Positions 1 to 7,895 are shown, numbered from the stretch's first letter. The stretch is DNA of 20,034 bases from a virus (IMGVR_UViG_3300022743_000032:1-20034), one strand, 5' to 3'. The notes: generated by a model from the sequence alone, not told the origin. Numbers and translations are program-made.

Positions 1-49
1 CCCAGTTAAAGACTATATAGCAAAATTTATCAAAAAGTCAACTATACCT

Positions 50-307
50 TCATTTAGACAAGGAAAAGACGAACATATCCATCTGGATGTCCTCCAATTC
101 TTGGTTAATTTTCTCAAGCAAAGGGACGTAATTCAGGGGCATTTTACGGCGGCGGCGACCCTCCACTTCCATTTTCGAGAGTTCCGTGATCATGGGTCGC
201 AATGTCTTGAGGGTGACATCCATCGAATAATTGGAATCAGTTTTGGAAACCAAAGATTTAATTTCATCCACGGATTTGTACCAATCGAGACTGTTTGTGA
301 TTTTCAT
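50..307 (-). CDS. small charged protein, unknown function
   Basis: This encodes an 85-residue protein that I do not recognise. It is rich in Lys, Arg, Glu and Met, has a basic RRRRK patch near residue 55, and appears mostly helical with no signal peptide or membrane segment. The ATG at 307 is preferred because a GGA lies about nine bases upstream; a TTG two codons earlier is the alternative. It is divergent from the neck-protein operon, sharing the 308-391 gap with it, so it is probably the last or only gene of a leftward unit that continues out of the window. Confidence 0.55.
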   Translation of the reverse strand: MKITNSLDWYKSVDEIKSLVSKTDSNYSMDVTLKTLRPMITELSKMEVEGRRRRKMPLNYVPLLEKINQELEDIQMDMFVFSLSK

Positions 308-363
308 GAGCAAATTTCCAAGAATTCTAAAAGAACGGATTATACATCATTTTTGAAAAATCG

Positions 364-390
364 CCTAAATACAACATGCAAAGGAATTGC
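364..390 (+). promoter_or_regulatory. late-type promoter box with leader hairpin
   Basis: A CCTAAATA box at 364-371 resembles the T4 late promoter TATAAATA. The expected start of transcription, six to seven bases on, is near 377-378. There a four-pair hairpin (GCAA 378-381 with TTGC 387-390) holds the AGGAA ribosome-binding site in its loop, just before the ATG at 392. The promoter call rests on resemblance and position only. Confidence 0.45.
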
Positions 391-391
391 C

Positions 392-1384
392 ATGGCGCGT
401 TTATCTCTCTGGAAAAATTATAAAAGTAAGGACTATATGTTCATTGATAGAAATGTCAAGGAGCAATTCGAGGTAGGCTCAGTGGGCATCTTCGTCCACA
501 AGTATACTGGCCCTGTCATGGCGGATGGAACTGCCAACCCGGATATCATTGATGAACTCCAGATTCAAGATATTTTGCTCATGGAAAACCGTGATCGCAC
601 ATATGATCCAGATGTTTACGAACTTAAAGGCCATTACACCATTGCGGACCATGATTTCGATATGAGTCAATTTGGTCTATTTTTACAAACTGATACCATT
701 TTCGTTACATTCCATATGAACGAGATGGCTAACAGAATTGGACGCAGATTGATGAGCGGGGATGTTCTGGAAATTCAAAACATGCGGGACGATATGGGAC
801 TGGATGGCAATATGAATCCAAGCCGAAAGTTCTATGTGGTTCAAGATGGTAGCAGAAGTGCGGATGGGTATAGCCCAACATGGTACTCTCATATCTGGCG
901 ATGCAAATGCACGCCATTGGATGACAGTCAAGAATTTAAACAGATTTTAGATCAGACTGACGATGATGGCACGTCTATCAGGGACAATCAAAGTACACTG
1001 AGCAGGGTTTTAAATATTTCGGATGAAATATTGGCAAAGGCCGAGGCGGATGTCCCAACCACGACATTTGATACGTCACATCTGGTAAATTTTGACCATT
1101 CTATTGAAGCAGCAACCCCTGCCATTCCATCCGGCATGACATTCCCTCAACACCCACGTCAAGGTGACAAATTTTTGAGAAACGATTTCAGACCTTCCAG
1201 AACTTTTGAATTCAGGGACAATAGATGGCATCGAATTTCAGACGACAGTCAAGCAACATGGGCGGATAGTACGCTCAATGCCGGTACATTCACCCACAAC
1301 GATAATACGACCGTGGCAAATGGGCGAGAGTTCAATGAGAAACAAGCACTGAGCAAAGTGATTAAACCAAAAACAGACAAATGA
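392..1384 (+). CDS. 14: T4 gp14-like neck protein
   Basis: This 330-residue protein probably is a neck (head-completion) protein that joins the DNA-filled head to the tail. The start at 392 (MARLSLW...) follows an AAGGAA site with five bases of spacing. An upstream in-frame ATG at 101 would add low-complexity sequence antisense to the neighbouring gene and is rejected. The middle contains a segment near residue 130 (DVLEIQNMRDD) of the kind found in gp14-like neck proteins, where it is followed by a strand-rich Tyr/Trp region. The assignment is supported by the next gene, which looks like gp15, because 14 and 15 are adjacent in T4-like phages. T4 gp14 is 256 residues; the extra length here is a polar C-terminal tail from about residue 190. 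The stop overlaps the next start (ATGA). The structural role is fairly sure, the exact gp14 assignment moderate. Confidence 0.65.
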   Translation: MARLSLWKNYKSKDYMFIDRNVKEQFEVGSVGIFVHKYTGPVMADGTANPDIIDELQIQDILLMENRDRTYDPDVYELKGHYTIADHDFDMSQFGLFLQTDTIFVTFHMNEMANRIGRRLMSGDVLEIQNMRDDMGLDGNMNPSRKFYVVQDGSRSADGYSPTWYSHIWRCKCTPLDDSQEFKQILDQTDDDGTSIRDNQSTLSRVLNISDEILAKAEADVPTTTFDTSHLVNFDHSIEAATPAIPSGMTFPQHPRQGDKFLRNDFRPSRTFEFRDNRWHRISDDSQATWADSTLNAGTFTHNDNTTVANGREFNEKQALSKVIKPKTDK

Positions 1385-2739
1385 ACAATTTTTTCTATGA
1401 TCAACAATTGCGCAGGTATATTGAGCAATTCATGCGACTTTTCTCCAATATCAACGTGTATATTGGCAAGGACAAGAACGGTATTGATACATTTCAAAGA
1501 CTCCCGGTAAGATACGGGGATGCTTCCCGCATGGTGGCTCACATCTTGAGAAACAACAGTGAAAACTTCATGCAGTCCGTGCCCATGATCAGTTGCTATA
1601 TCGAAGACATGACCATGAATTCAGAGCGCAGATTGCACCCGACTTATCAAGACAAAGTGCAAGTATTTGAGAAAAAATTCGACAAAGAAACCAATCAATA
1701 TACTGAGGGGATCGGAGACACTTACACGATTGAAAGGCACATGCCCGTTCCATACGATTTAAAATTCAGTGTGGATGTTTGGACCAGCAACATGGACCAA
1801 AAATTGCAACTGATTGAACAGATGGGAATTATGTTTAACCCCAGCGTCAACATCATGAGCAGTGCAAACGTATTCGACTGGAGTGCAAAAACATATGCAG
1901 AATTAACCGATCTGAAGTACAGTGATAGAACTATCCCAACTGGGGTGGATTCTGTGAATGATATCACAAGTTGGAAATTCAAGGTCCCAATCTGGCTCAA
2001 TCCTCCCGCGAAGGTGAAACGCCAAGTGTTGATCTATAACATCATCACTGAATTGAAAACAGTGGATTCCATGACTGTCCCACTCAGTGATGTTCCATTC
2101 GCGAACCTTCCCGTCAATAGTACACAGTTCACGGTCATCACATACGAAGACCGTAAGATTGATGTAGAGGGCAATAAGATCAGCCTATTGAATTATCATG
2201 GCACCCCGCATGATGATCAAAATGGCGGATTACTAAGCTGGGAAACTGAGTTGAAGAAGTATGGTCAAATTAAGGACGGCGTTTCCCAAATTCGACTTCG
2301 AAGAGGAGAGGATTCCACATTAGCGGATAACGACATTATCGGGTTGATTGAGGTTGATCCAACCGATGCAAACAAATTGATTTTTACGTTAGACAAATCA
2401 ACGTTACCGGCTGATACATTGCCAATGGTAATGGGCATCATTGACCCAACAAAGTCTTATCCGGGCCACGGCATTGTCCCAGCACCTGTTGCTGGACATC
2501 GTTACATGCTGGTGGAAGATGTTCCGCAGGAAAACTGGGGAACTTGTACCGGCAAGACGAATGACATCATTGAATACAATGGAACCGACTGGGTAGTATC
2601 TTTTAACAGTGAACACGGAAACATCAATCAATTCATGACCAACGCCAACACAATGAGTAAATATCATTGGAATGGAGAAGAATGGGTAGACGCTTATCAG
2701 GGCATCTATAACCCATCATTTTGGAGGTTGTTCTTGTGA
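1381..2739 (+). CDS. 15: T4 gp15-like tail sheath stabiliser and completion protein
   Basis: This 452-residue protein is the likely tail completion protein, which caps the tail tube and sheath and docks the tail to the neck. The N-terminal 235 residues follow the T4 gp15 pattern: an opening of the type FxYDxxLRRY, LFSNI near residue 21, a central segment with YDLKFSVDVWTSN (about 125-137), NPSVNIM near 156, and WKFKVPIWLNPPAKV near 200-214. T4 gp15 has 272 residues. Here a further stretch of about 200 residues carries two likely ligand- or coat-like modules, ending in two NG-x-W-V repeats (YNGTDWV, WNGEEWV) of the type seen in phage fibre and baseplate proteins. The start overlaps the gp14 stop as ATGA, and its own stop overlaps the next gene's GTG start, so the operon is translationally coupled. 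Confidence 0.8.
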   Translation: MNNFFYDQQLRRYIEQFMRLFSNINVYIGKDKNGIDTFQRLPVRYGDASRMVAHILRNNSENFMQSVPMISCYIEDMTMNSERRLHPTYQDKVQVFEKKFDKETNQYTEGIGDTYTIERHMPVPYDLKFSVDVWTSNMDQKLQLIEQMGIMFNPSVNIMSSANVFDWSAKTYAELTDLKYSDRTIPTGVDSVNDITSWKFKVPIWLNPPAKVKRQVLIYNIITELKTVDSMTVPLSDVPFANLPVNSTQFTVITYEDRKIDVEGNKISLLNYHGTPHDDQNGGLLSWETELKKYGQIKDGVSQIRLRRGEDSTLADNDIIGLIEVDPTDANKLIFTLDKSTLPADTLPMVMGIIDPTKSYPGHGIVPAPVAGHRYMLVEDVPQENWGTCTGKTNDIIEYNGTDWVVSFNSEHGNINQFMTNANTMSKYHWNGEEWVDAYQGIYNPSFWRLFL

Positions 2740-3179
2740 GTTTGAATGCCAGTGGCACTTTATTTTACAGTATCAATACGAACAGAGTATTGATGCAGTT
2801 GCGATCAGTTAGCTCTAGCTACCCATTAACATGGAGTTTATGGGGCGGAAAAAGTGAGAAAGATGAAAGGCCCGTGGAAACATTGCTCAGAGAGATTAAA
2901 GAAGAGATGGGCAATATACCTGATATTCTTAAAATTTTCCCGTTGCATCAATACATCAGCCGAGACCAATCTTTCGAGTACCATAGCTTTTGCTGCGTTG
3001 TGGAAGATGAATTTATTCCTGTATTGAATTCCGAGAGTGCTGGATACGCATGGGTCGAGCCGGGTAGATGGCCCAAGCCCTTGCATAATGGTGCTAAAGG
3101 ATTTTTGCTAAGCAAAACATTCAAAACTAAATTGAGGTCAATCATTGACCATTATTCAGATGTCAGCGATAATCATTGA
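2736..3179 (+). CDS. Nudix hydrolase
   Basis: This 147-residue protein hydrolyses a nucleoside diphosphate linked to another group; the actual substrate cannot be read from the sequence. The Nudix box is complete in GX5EX7REUXEEXG form (GKSEKDE...REIKEEMG, around residues 38-60), with the metal-binding REIKEE present. The GTG start at 2736 overlaps the gp15 stop (GTGA) and has a strong GGAGG site eight bases upstream (2723-2727); a TTG at 2721 lies before that site and is rejected. Phage Nudix enzymes such as T4 NudE act on ADP-ribose, FAD or dinucleoside polyphosphates. What is unusual is its place inside a structural neck/tail operon rather than with nucleotide metabolism genes. Confidence 0.88.
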   Translation: MSLNASGTLFYSINTNRVLMQLRSVSSSYPLTWSLWGGKSEKDERPVETLLREIKEEMGNIPDILKIFPLHQYISRDQSFEYHSFCCVVEDEFIPVLNSESAGYAWVEPGRWPKPLHNGAKGFLLSKTFKTKLRSIIDHYSDVSDNH

Positions 3180-3573
3180 ATTCCCACGGGCAGAGAAAAA
3201 GGTGGAAGTGGCCCCATCCGAGTACCAACATAAAATAGTGGAGTTGATCGGTGCATGGGATTCTAAATTCTTCAATCCCTACTTAAATTCTATCTATTCT
3301 GAAAGTGTCCCATACGTGGAGAGATGGTATCTGGAGACTCGCCATTGTCTCCAAAATGAGGTCAAATCCAATATTTTGTCGATATTGCTTTTAGACAAAG
3401 ATTTCTGCAATGAATTGATCATGGCGTGCAATTCCGACATCGAATTGTGCGCCAAATTAGTTGACTATCCAGAATATGAGATTGTGGCGGGACATTGGCT
3501 CAAGAAATTAAAAAGATGGCACTCCAATTTCTTGGCATGCCACAATTTTAAACCGACCACGCACCGTTCGTGA
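3145..3573 (+). CDS. small helical protein, unknown function
   Basis: This encodes a 142-residue, mostly alpha-helical, Trp- and Cys-containing protein with no family that I recognise. The TTG start at 3145 has a GAGG site seven bases upstream (3134-3137); an ATG at 3160 is the alternative, but lies 22 bases from that site. Either start overlaps the end of the Nudix gene, so it is the last gene of the rightward operon. Its 3' end overlaps the convergent tail-fibre gene by 26 bases, leaving no room for a separate terminator. A 10-pair inverted repeat follows the stop at 3576-3605. Confidence 0.6.
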   Translation: MTIIQMSAIIIEFPRAEKKVEVAPSEYQHKIVELIGAWDSKFFNPYLNSIYSESVPYVERWYLETRHCLQNEVKSNILSILLLDKDFCNELIMACNSDIELCAKLVDYPEYEIVAGHWLKKLKRWHSNFLACHNFKPTTHRS

Positions 3574-4753
3574 ATATTGCAAAATTCTTAGAGGTATTTT
3601 GCAATGGTCGCCATGCATAATTTTGCTGAATACCCACAGTTCTAGCATTCGACACGATCACGGTCGGGTCATTGTTATCCGCATAATTCGCCACGATATA
3701 GATAATCTGTCCCTCTACGCCATCCGGCAAGGTGTAAGAGCCTGAATTCAATGATGCAATGGTCTTAGTGACATCGATAATTGAGCCAGACGCAGGGGAT
3801 GCTGTTTGCAATATATGCTCATTCAAGACTGGATCATTCATGCTTGCATCAATAACACGGCCATATTTGTCGATTTTGAACGTATTGTAGGTCTTGGTCT
3901 CAACTGCTGCAACTTTATCGGACCAAATGTCCTTCAAATTCAATCCATGGACATCTGTCACCATAGTGCTATTATCGGCAGGAAGAACTTTGATTTCATT
4001 TCCGTTCACGGCAATGCCATATCCTGCCACGATTTCGGAAACCACATCCGTCATGCTAACGCCAATAACTCGGCCAAACTTATCCACCTGAACGACGTTG
4101 TAAACATTGTTTTCAATGTCTGGAATACTGTCGCTCCATAGGTCATACAAATTCAAGCCGTTCTGGGTTGAAATAATTGCTTCTGGATTCTCCGAGATGA
4201 CCTCGACAATACTGCCATTCACACGTAGGCCATTGCCGACAAGAATGTCACTGGAGTCTGAAAATGGGGTGAAAATGATATCAGATGTACCTAGGGTAAT
4301 GTTGGATGACAATAGAACCCAACCCGATTTGGCATGCAATGTACCGGATGAAATAAAAGTGTGAATCGGTTTTACAAAATCATCGGTGGCATTTGCATCC
4401 GCTGAACGGACAAATTTGCCGGATGTTAGAACATAGATACCATTCTGTGTTTTATCGGTCTGATCGATCACTAGTACTCGATCCTTTTCTTTTAGGGTGA
4501 TATCATCAATAATAGGAGGTGGACTATTCAAATCGATATTTGAATCAACCAAAACACGGCATGCTGCCCTTGGGTCGAGTCCGAGTGCAACTTTATCTAC
4601 ATACGACTTCGTAGTAAGATGACTTGGGTGCAATGGATCGGGGGACGAAATTCTGGAATTATTAACAACAATGTCGCCCATTCCATTAACTGTGAGTTGA
4701 TCATTCGATCCAACCGAAAATGACAAACCTGTTGACGTTTTACTTTTAAACAT
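3548..4753 (-). CDS. tail fibre or baseplate-associated fibre protein
   Basis: This 401-residue protein is a phage fibre-type structural protein. Near residues 45-65 it carries the KSYVD-VALGLDPRAACRV module, followed by DRVLVIDQTDKTQNGIYVL and a GWVLLSS segment. This is the beta-rich repeat unit seen in many phage tail fibres, with the usual 'needs-time, gives-value' strand pattern. The second half contains two copies of a roughly 65-residue repeat (about 171-235 and 241-305), each with NGLNL-DLWSD or HGLNLKDIWSD and ending in DK(F/Y)GRVI. The ATG at 4753 is chosen because TGAGGA lies eight bases upstream; a TTG at 4768 is rejected. It follows the next fibre gene with an 11-base gap and is probably co-transcribed. 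Confidence 0.75.
   Translation of the reverse strand: MFKSKTSTGLSFSVGSNDQLTVNGMGDIVVNNSRISSPDPLHPSHLTTKSYVDKVALGLDPRAACRVLVDSNIDLNSPPPIIDDITLKEKDRVLVIDQTDKTQNGIYVLTSGKFVRSADANATDDFVKPIHTFISSGTLHAKSGWVLLSSNITLGTSDIIFTPFSDSSDILVGNGLRVNGSIVEVISENPEAIISTQNGLNLYDLWSDSIPDIENNVYNVVQVDKFGRVIGVSMTDVVSEIVAGYGIAVNGNEIKVLPADNSTMVTDVHGLNLKDIWSDKVAAVETKTYNTFKIDKYGRVIDASMNDPVLNEHILQTASPASGSIIDVTKTIASLNSGSYTLPDGVEGQIIYIVANYADNNDPTVIVSNARTVGIQQNYAWRPLQNTSKNFAIFTNGAWSV
3576..3605. repeat. 10-bp inverted repeat at a convergent gene junction
   Basis: ATTGCAAAAT (3576-3585) is perfectly complementary to ATTTTGCAAT (3596-3605), with a ten-base loop. It starts three bases after the stop of the rightward operon and lies within the last codons of the leftward fibre gene. 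No T-run follows on either strand, so it is not a standard intrinsic terminator. It could protect the 3' end of the rightward mRNA. Confidence 0.5.
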
Positions 4754-4764
4754 GGGGTATTTCC

Positions 4765-5853
4765 TCAAGAGATGATGGATTTAATGAACTTGAATGCGGT
4801 GTTGGCATTCACGGGGGAGACCAACAGACGGACATTCACACCGCTGATATCTGCATCATAATCTGCCAAATCCTGCCCTGTCGATATGTTTCCATATTCG
4901 ATCATGGTCACAGTGGAGCCATCATGCACAAGCATCAATTCCGTCGTTTGGTAAGTCGTGCCGGATGCAATTTGGATTTGATATTTAACGGAACGACATG
5001 ATGTTTTCAAATTTACGTCCAATATTTGATTTTGAGCAGTGGTAGTGGATACGTATGTTCCGGAATTGATGGCACCCACCCCGGTCAAGTTTAGTGAACT
5101 GGATGAATTTTGCGAAACTGCTGCGGTCACGACTGGTGTGATTGCTGCAATCAATGCACTGGTGTAATCCACGGATTGCGCCCAACTCAGTGTTGAAATT
5201 TCCGTAATTTTACCTGAACTGTTCACTACAATACTTGGGATGCCGGATGCGCCCCCGTAGATTCCAGCAGTTAGGCCGGATGCTGTTGGAACGTTCAATG
5301 AATCCGCATACGCCTTGGCGGTGTTTAGTGCAGTCTGTGATGCAGCATCCGCATAAGATTTTGTGGCAATTGTGGAATCAACGGTGAAACTGCCCGTGGT
5401 AGAGTTATATTGAATCCCGGCAGTTGCGGAAAATTGTGACCTTACTGAAGTGCTAAAATCTGGAATTTGAGTAGATTGCAATGACAGCGGAACATTACTG
5501 GCATCTGAAATTCTTCCCTTAGCATCAATCGTAATTTGGGGTATTGTGCTTGTCGATCCATATAATCCGGAAATCACGCCCGTCTCAGACAAAACAGTGG
5601 AGATGGCATTTGTACCGGAGCCAGTAATATCGCCATTTAATGAGGTGATTTTATTTGAAAGATCGGTTGCCGTCAGAATGTTGGCAAATGTTGCCCCGTC
5701 AGAAGTGATTTCCCATTTTTTAGTGGATTCATTCCATCTTAGTTGCGATGATGGTAGACTTCCCCTAGTAACCCTGATTCCAGAGTTTACAGTAGGCGTG
5801 CCTGTTGTGAAGTTACCATTCAGGTCAATATAAGTATCGGCAATTGTAGTCAT
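4765..5853 (-). CDS. tail fibre protein
   Basis: This 362-residue protein is rich in Ser, Thr and Ala, as is typical of trimeric tail fibres. An N-terminal segment (GIRVTRGSLPSSQLRWNEST) is of the fibre-attachment type. It has two copies of the fibre motif GxYGxxxxIPxIxxxxxGxI (about residues 97-120 and 200-223) and a KSYADAASQTALNTAKAYAD coiled-coil piece between them. The last 90 residues form a compact domain that also ends the 1483-residue fibre protein at 9597-14048 (shared SVKYQIQI/TVKYLVQI, NISTG-DLA-DADISG, RLLV-PVNA). The gene starts after a GATAAATA box at 5878-5885, with GGA seven bases before the ATG. Confidence 0.78.
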   Translation of the reverse strand: MTTIADTYIDLNGNFTTGTPTVNSGIRVTRGSLPSSQLRWNESTKKWEITSDGATFANILTATDLSNKITSLNGDITGSGTNAISTVLSETGVISGLYGSTSTIPQITIDAKGRISDASNVPLSLQSTQIPDFSTSVRSQFSATAGIQYNSTTGSFTVDSTIATKSYADAASQTALNTAKAYADSLNVPTASGLTAGIYGGASGIPSIVVNSSGKITEISTLSWAQSVDYTSALIAAITPVVTAAVSQNSSSSLNLTGVGAINSGTYVSTTTAQNQILDVNLKTSCRSVKYQIQIASGTTYQTTELMLVHDGSTVTMIEYGNISTGQDLADYDADISGVNVRLLVSPVNANTAFKFIKSIIS

Positions 5854-5877
5854 TTGAATTCCAAATTTTGATATAGA

Positions 5878-5885
5878 TATTTATC
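5878..5885 (-). promoter_or_regulatory. late-type promoter box for the leftward fibre genes
   Basis: The minus strand reads GATAAATA at 5885-5878, one base from the T4 late consensus. It lies about 25 bases before the ATG at 5853. It is back-to-back with a second box on the + strand at 5907-5914. Confidence 0.5.
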
Positions 5886-5906
5886 AAAACACGATGGATG
5901 ATGCGG

Positions 5907-5936
5907 GATAAATACATTATGGGAATGCACATTCTC
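5907..5936 (+). promoter_or_regulatory. late-type promoter box with leader hairpin
   Basis: GATAAATA at 5907-5914 resembles the T4 late promoter. The predicted start, near 5920-5921, coincides with the start of a six-pair hairpin (GGGAAT 5921-5926, ATTCTC 5931-5936, one G-T pair). The only gene it can serve is the small one at 5963. Confidence 0.5.
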
Positions 5937-5962
5937 AAAAAATTTTAAGGAACTTTTTTATC

Positions 5963-6271
5963 ATGACCGAATTCAAAATCACAAATCTAGACCGCCATAC
6001 CGATAACGGCTTTGTTGTCACCGTCCACTGGACTGCATCGAAGACTGACGGCGATTATTCCGCCTCTACATTTTCGACCATCACATTCACTGAGCAGCCT
6101 GATCAAACTCTAATTCCATATGATGCCCTCACTGAGACTAAAGTGATTGAATGGGTCAAAGAATCTCTTGGTGCGGAAGGCATTGAGTCACTTGAGTTGG
6201 CATTGGCAAACAAAATTGCTGATCAAAAGGCCCCTAAACAGGCAACTGGTATGCCTTGGGCGGCTGTTTGA
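5963..6271 (+). CDS. conserved small phage protein (DUF7936-like)
   Basis: This 102-residue protein resembles a small family common in phages, near tail-fibre genes. Its shape fits: a strand-rich first half (HWTASKTDGDYSASTF), then IPYDALTE, a WVKESLG helix, and a C-terminal ATGMPW. The function is not known to me; the family name is from memory and is tentative. TAAGGAA lies ten bases before the ATG. It is the only rightward gene between leftward blocks, with its own late-type promoter and a shared bidirectional terminator (6307-6338), so it is a one-gene unit. Confidence 0.7.
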   Translation: MTEFKITNLDRHTDNGFVVTVHWTASKTDGDYSASTFSTITFTEQPDQTLIPYDALTETKVIEWVKESLGAEGIESLELALANKIADQKAPKQATGMPWAAV

Positions 6272-6306
6272 TATCAGTTAGAATTTAACGGTCACCATTC
6301 AATAAC

Positions 6307-6338
6307 AAAAAAAGGGGAGCAACATGCTCCCCTTTTTT
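6307..6338. terminator. bidirectional intrinsic terminator
   Basis: GGGGAGCA (6314-6321) pairs with TGCTCCCC (6325-6332) around an ACA loop. The stem is flanked by seven A on the left and six T on the right, so it has a T-run in either direction. It can end both the rightward gene at 5963-6271 and the leftward DGR/small-gene unit ending at 6359. Confidence 0.9.
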
Positions 6339-6358
6339 GTTTTAGATAAATCCAATGA

Positions 6359-6595
6359 TTATTGGAAATCGGCCTTGGTGAAGCCAAATCGCTCAATCGT
6401 GGCGAGGTCTTCCACATCAGACCATACTGGCTCGATTTTGGCACCTTCGTATCCGACTTGACCATATCCGTCCGGATATACAGCAGTATCTTGCTTGCGG
6501 GTCATGGAGCCCTTCAAATATTCCATGAATTGTGCGTAGGCAGGGGTGCCCACCAATGCGTCTAGGTCATCGCGGGTATTGATTTGTTCTTGCAT
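6359..6595 (-). CDS. small protein overlapping the RT gene, unknown function
   Basis: This 78-residue acidic protein starts inside the 3' end of the reverse transcriptase gene (34-base overlap, different frame). The ATG at 6595 is chosen because AAGGAA lies close upstream; in-frame codons further up lie wholly within RT. It has a short helical N-terminus (TRDDLDALVGTPAYAQFM), a Tyr/Gly-rich middle (VYPDGYGQVGYEG) and a C-terminal W-DVEDLATIERFGFTKADF motif. I do not recognise a function. It may be a conserved small phage structural or assembly protein, or a DGR-linked accessory; only its position supports the latter. Confidence 0.65.
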   Translation of the reverse strand: MQEQINTRDDLDALVGTPAYAQFMEYLKGSMTRKQDTAVYPDGYGQVGYEGAKIEPVWSDVEDLATIERFGFTKADFQ

Positions 6596-7605
6596 TTTAG
6601 TTTCCTTAAAGTTTGAGTTAAATGATTGCAATCGGCCCACATAGTGTGCCCGTCCCAACTTGCCCAAAACTTGTCCAAGTCAGATGATGTATTTAGCGTT
6701 TTAATCTTGTGCTTGGCCCTTTTGACAGAATCTTTTCGGATTAACGTATGCGTTTTCCAAGAACGATAGCCCACAAAGTTGATCCCATTTTTCAAAGGAG
6801 ATACTTGCCATTTGCTGATCTTCAATTTCAATACATTGTTTGAAAACTCTTGGATTTTATTGAAAATGTCCCTCAACTCTTCTGGATCATCTCCCAAAAT
6901 GACAATATCATCCATGTACCTGACCCAATGCCGCCGTTTCAAGGTATGATGAATCAAATAATCAACTTCCGATGCATATACATTTGCCATCAGTTGACTT
7001 GTCAAACTGCCAATCGGAATTCCAACCTGATTTCTAGGAATAATTTCCTCGATCAATGCAAGAGTCGCCCTGCAATGAATCTTCTTTTCGATCATGGGCC
7101 ACAATACATCATGATCAATGGATGCGAAGTATTTTGAGAAATCCGTTTTCAGGAAATGAGTGAAGTTTTGGGTTGGGTCTTTGAGATATTCTTTGATTTT
7201 CATCAATGCCGCATGAGTTCCCATTCCTTTTCGGCATGCAAATGTATTGGGGAGCAACGTTTTATCGAAAATTGGACCAATTACATTGCAAAGAGCGTGC
7301 TGGATCAACCGATCTTTAAATCCCAGTGCAGAAATTTCGCGTGCCTTTGGCTCGTAGATCACGAATTTACGGTATGGCCCAATTTTGTATTGACCTGTTT
7401 CTAATTCGTCTTGGATTTGGTACAAATTCCATTGATCGTATTCCCGAAATTCCAGATACCCGAATGTATACTTTTTGTTTTTTGAAGTATTCTTGTATGC
7501 CAATCGCAGATTGTCAATATCCATGATCCGGGTCATCAGATTTCGATTTCGTTTGCTCATTTGTTGTATGCGTATTGGGTTATTGAAAATCACCCGCTTT
7601 TCCAT
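6562..7605 (-). CDS. DGR reverse transcriptase
   Basis: This 347-residue reverse transcriptase copies the template-repeat RNA into adenine-mutated cDNA. The RT motifs are in order: YEPKAREISALGFKDRLIQH (84-103), RKGMGT (125-130), catalytic D155 in FLKTDFSKYF, IGSLTSQ (198-204), and YMDD (230-233) with two catalytic Asp, then INFVGYRSW (275-283). The SQ ending of IGSLTSQ is the DGR hallmark; group II intron RTs have QGxxxSP there. Length fits DGR RTs, and there is no maturase or endonuclease domain. The ATG at 7605 has no good ribosome-binding site, so translation may depend on coupling or RNA structure, or may begin at the ATG for M16. It lies 143 bases after the TR, in the usual DGR order avd-TR-RT. 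Confidence 0.96.
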   Translation of the reverse strand: MEKRVIFNNPIRIQQMSKRNRNLMTRIMDIDNLRLAYKNTSKNKKYTFGYLEFREYDQWNLYQIQDELETGQYKIGPYRKFVIYEPKAREISALGFKDRLIQHALCNVIGPIFDKTLLPNTFACRKGMGTHAALMKIKEYLKDPTQNFTHFLKTDFSKYFASIDHDVLWPMIEKKIHCRATLALIEEIIPRNQVGIPIGSLTSQLMANVYASEVDYLIHHTLKRRHWVRYMDDIVILGDDPEELRDIFNKIQEFSNNVLKLKISKWQVSPLKNGINFVGYRSWKTHTLIRKDSVKRAKHKIKTLNTSSDLDKFWASWDGHTMWADCNHLTQTLRKLKCKNKSIPAMT

Positions 7606-7748
7606 ATTTCAGTAGTCGGCAGGTATTTTCTTTTTAACTATCTATTCGCCGAAGCAGGTCAAGTCGGTTGACTACCTGATTTAATATTAAATCATGGGTC
7701 TGCGGATAGCTCCGTGGATACTATCCAGCAAAAAACTGAGAGATGGAA
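7606..7748 (-). ncRNA. DGR RNA spacer between TR and RT
   Basis: In known DGRs (Bordetella phage BPP-1) the RNA just 3' of the TR is required for cDNA priming, and the spacer there is of similar size. Here the 143 bases contain several pairings: GGATAG/CTATCC (7704-7709, 7721-7726), a perfect 16-base palindrome GATTTAATATTAAATC (7678-7693), GTCAA/TTGAC (7658-7662, 7668-7672), and CAGGTA/TACCTG (7620-7625, 7673-7678). No gene is visible. The function is inferred from position and family knowledge. Confidence 0.6.
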
Positions 7749-7865
7749 GTCATAGGCCCCGCGAGCCCCGATGTTGTTGTTCGAGTTCGTGGCAGAGTTG
7801 TTCCAATTCGAGGCACGCGAGCCGGAGTTCGACCCGTTGTTCCAATTGGCACCAAAAAGCGCGGC
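7749..7865 (-). repeat. DGR template repeat (TR)
   Basis: This 117-base segment matches VR (8538-8654) at constant offset with no gaps. On the transcribed minus strand the TR has 26 adenines; 17 differ in the VR, while all 91 other bases are identical. Read in the VR frame it holds eleven Asn codons (nine AAC, two AAT), the standard DGR design in which A changes reach many residues but never a stop. The segment is not itself in a gene. It lies 30 bases after the avd stop and 143 before RT. The GC-rich end at 7749-7771 is the IMH* counterpart. Confidence 0.97.
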
Positions 7866-7895
7866 TAATTCCCAAATTGACCTTATTTTAAAATT

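Noticed and set aside
101-391. Extended start for the neck protein gene
   Set aside because: The added 97 residues are antisense to the gene at 50-307 and the good ribosome site precedes 392.
2721-2735. TTG start for the Nudix gene
   Set aside because: It overlaps the ribosome site itself; the GTG at 2736 has ideal spacing.
6562-7605. Group II intron or abortive-infection reverse transcriptase
   Set aside because: The IGSLTSQ motif, small size, avd neighbour and TR/VR pair identify a DGR.
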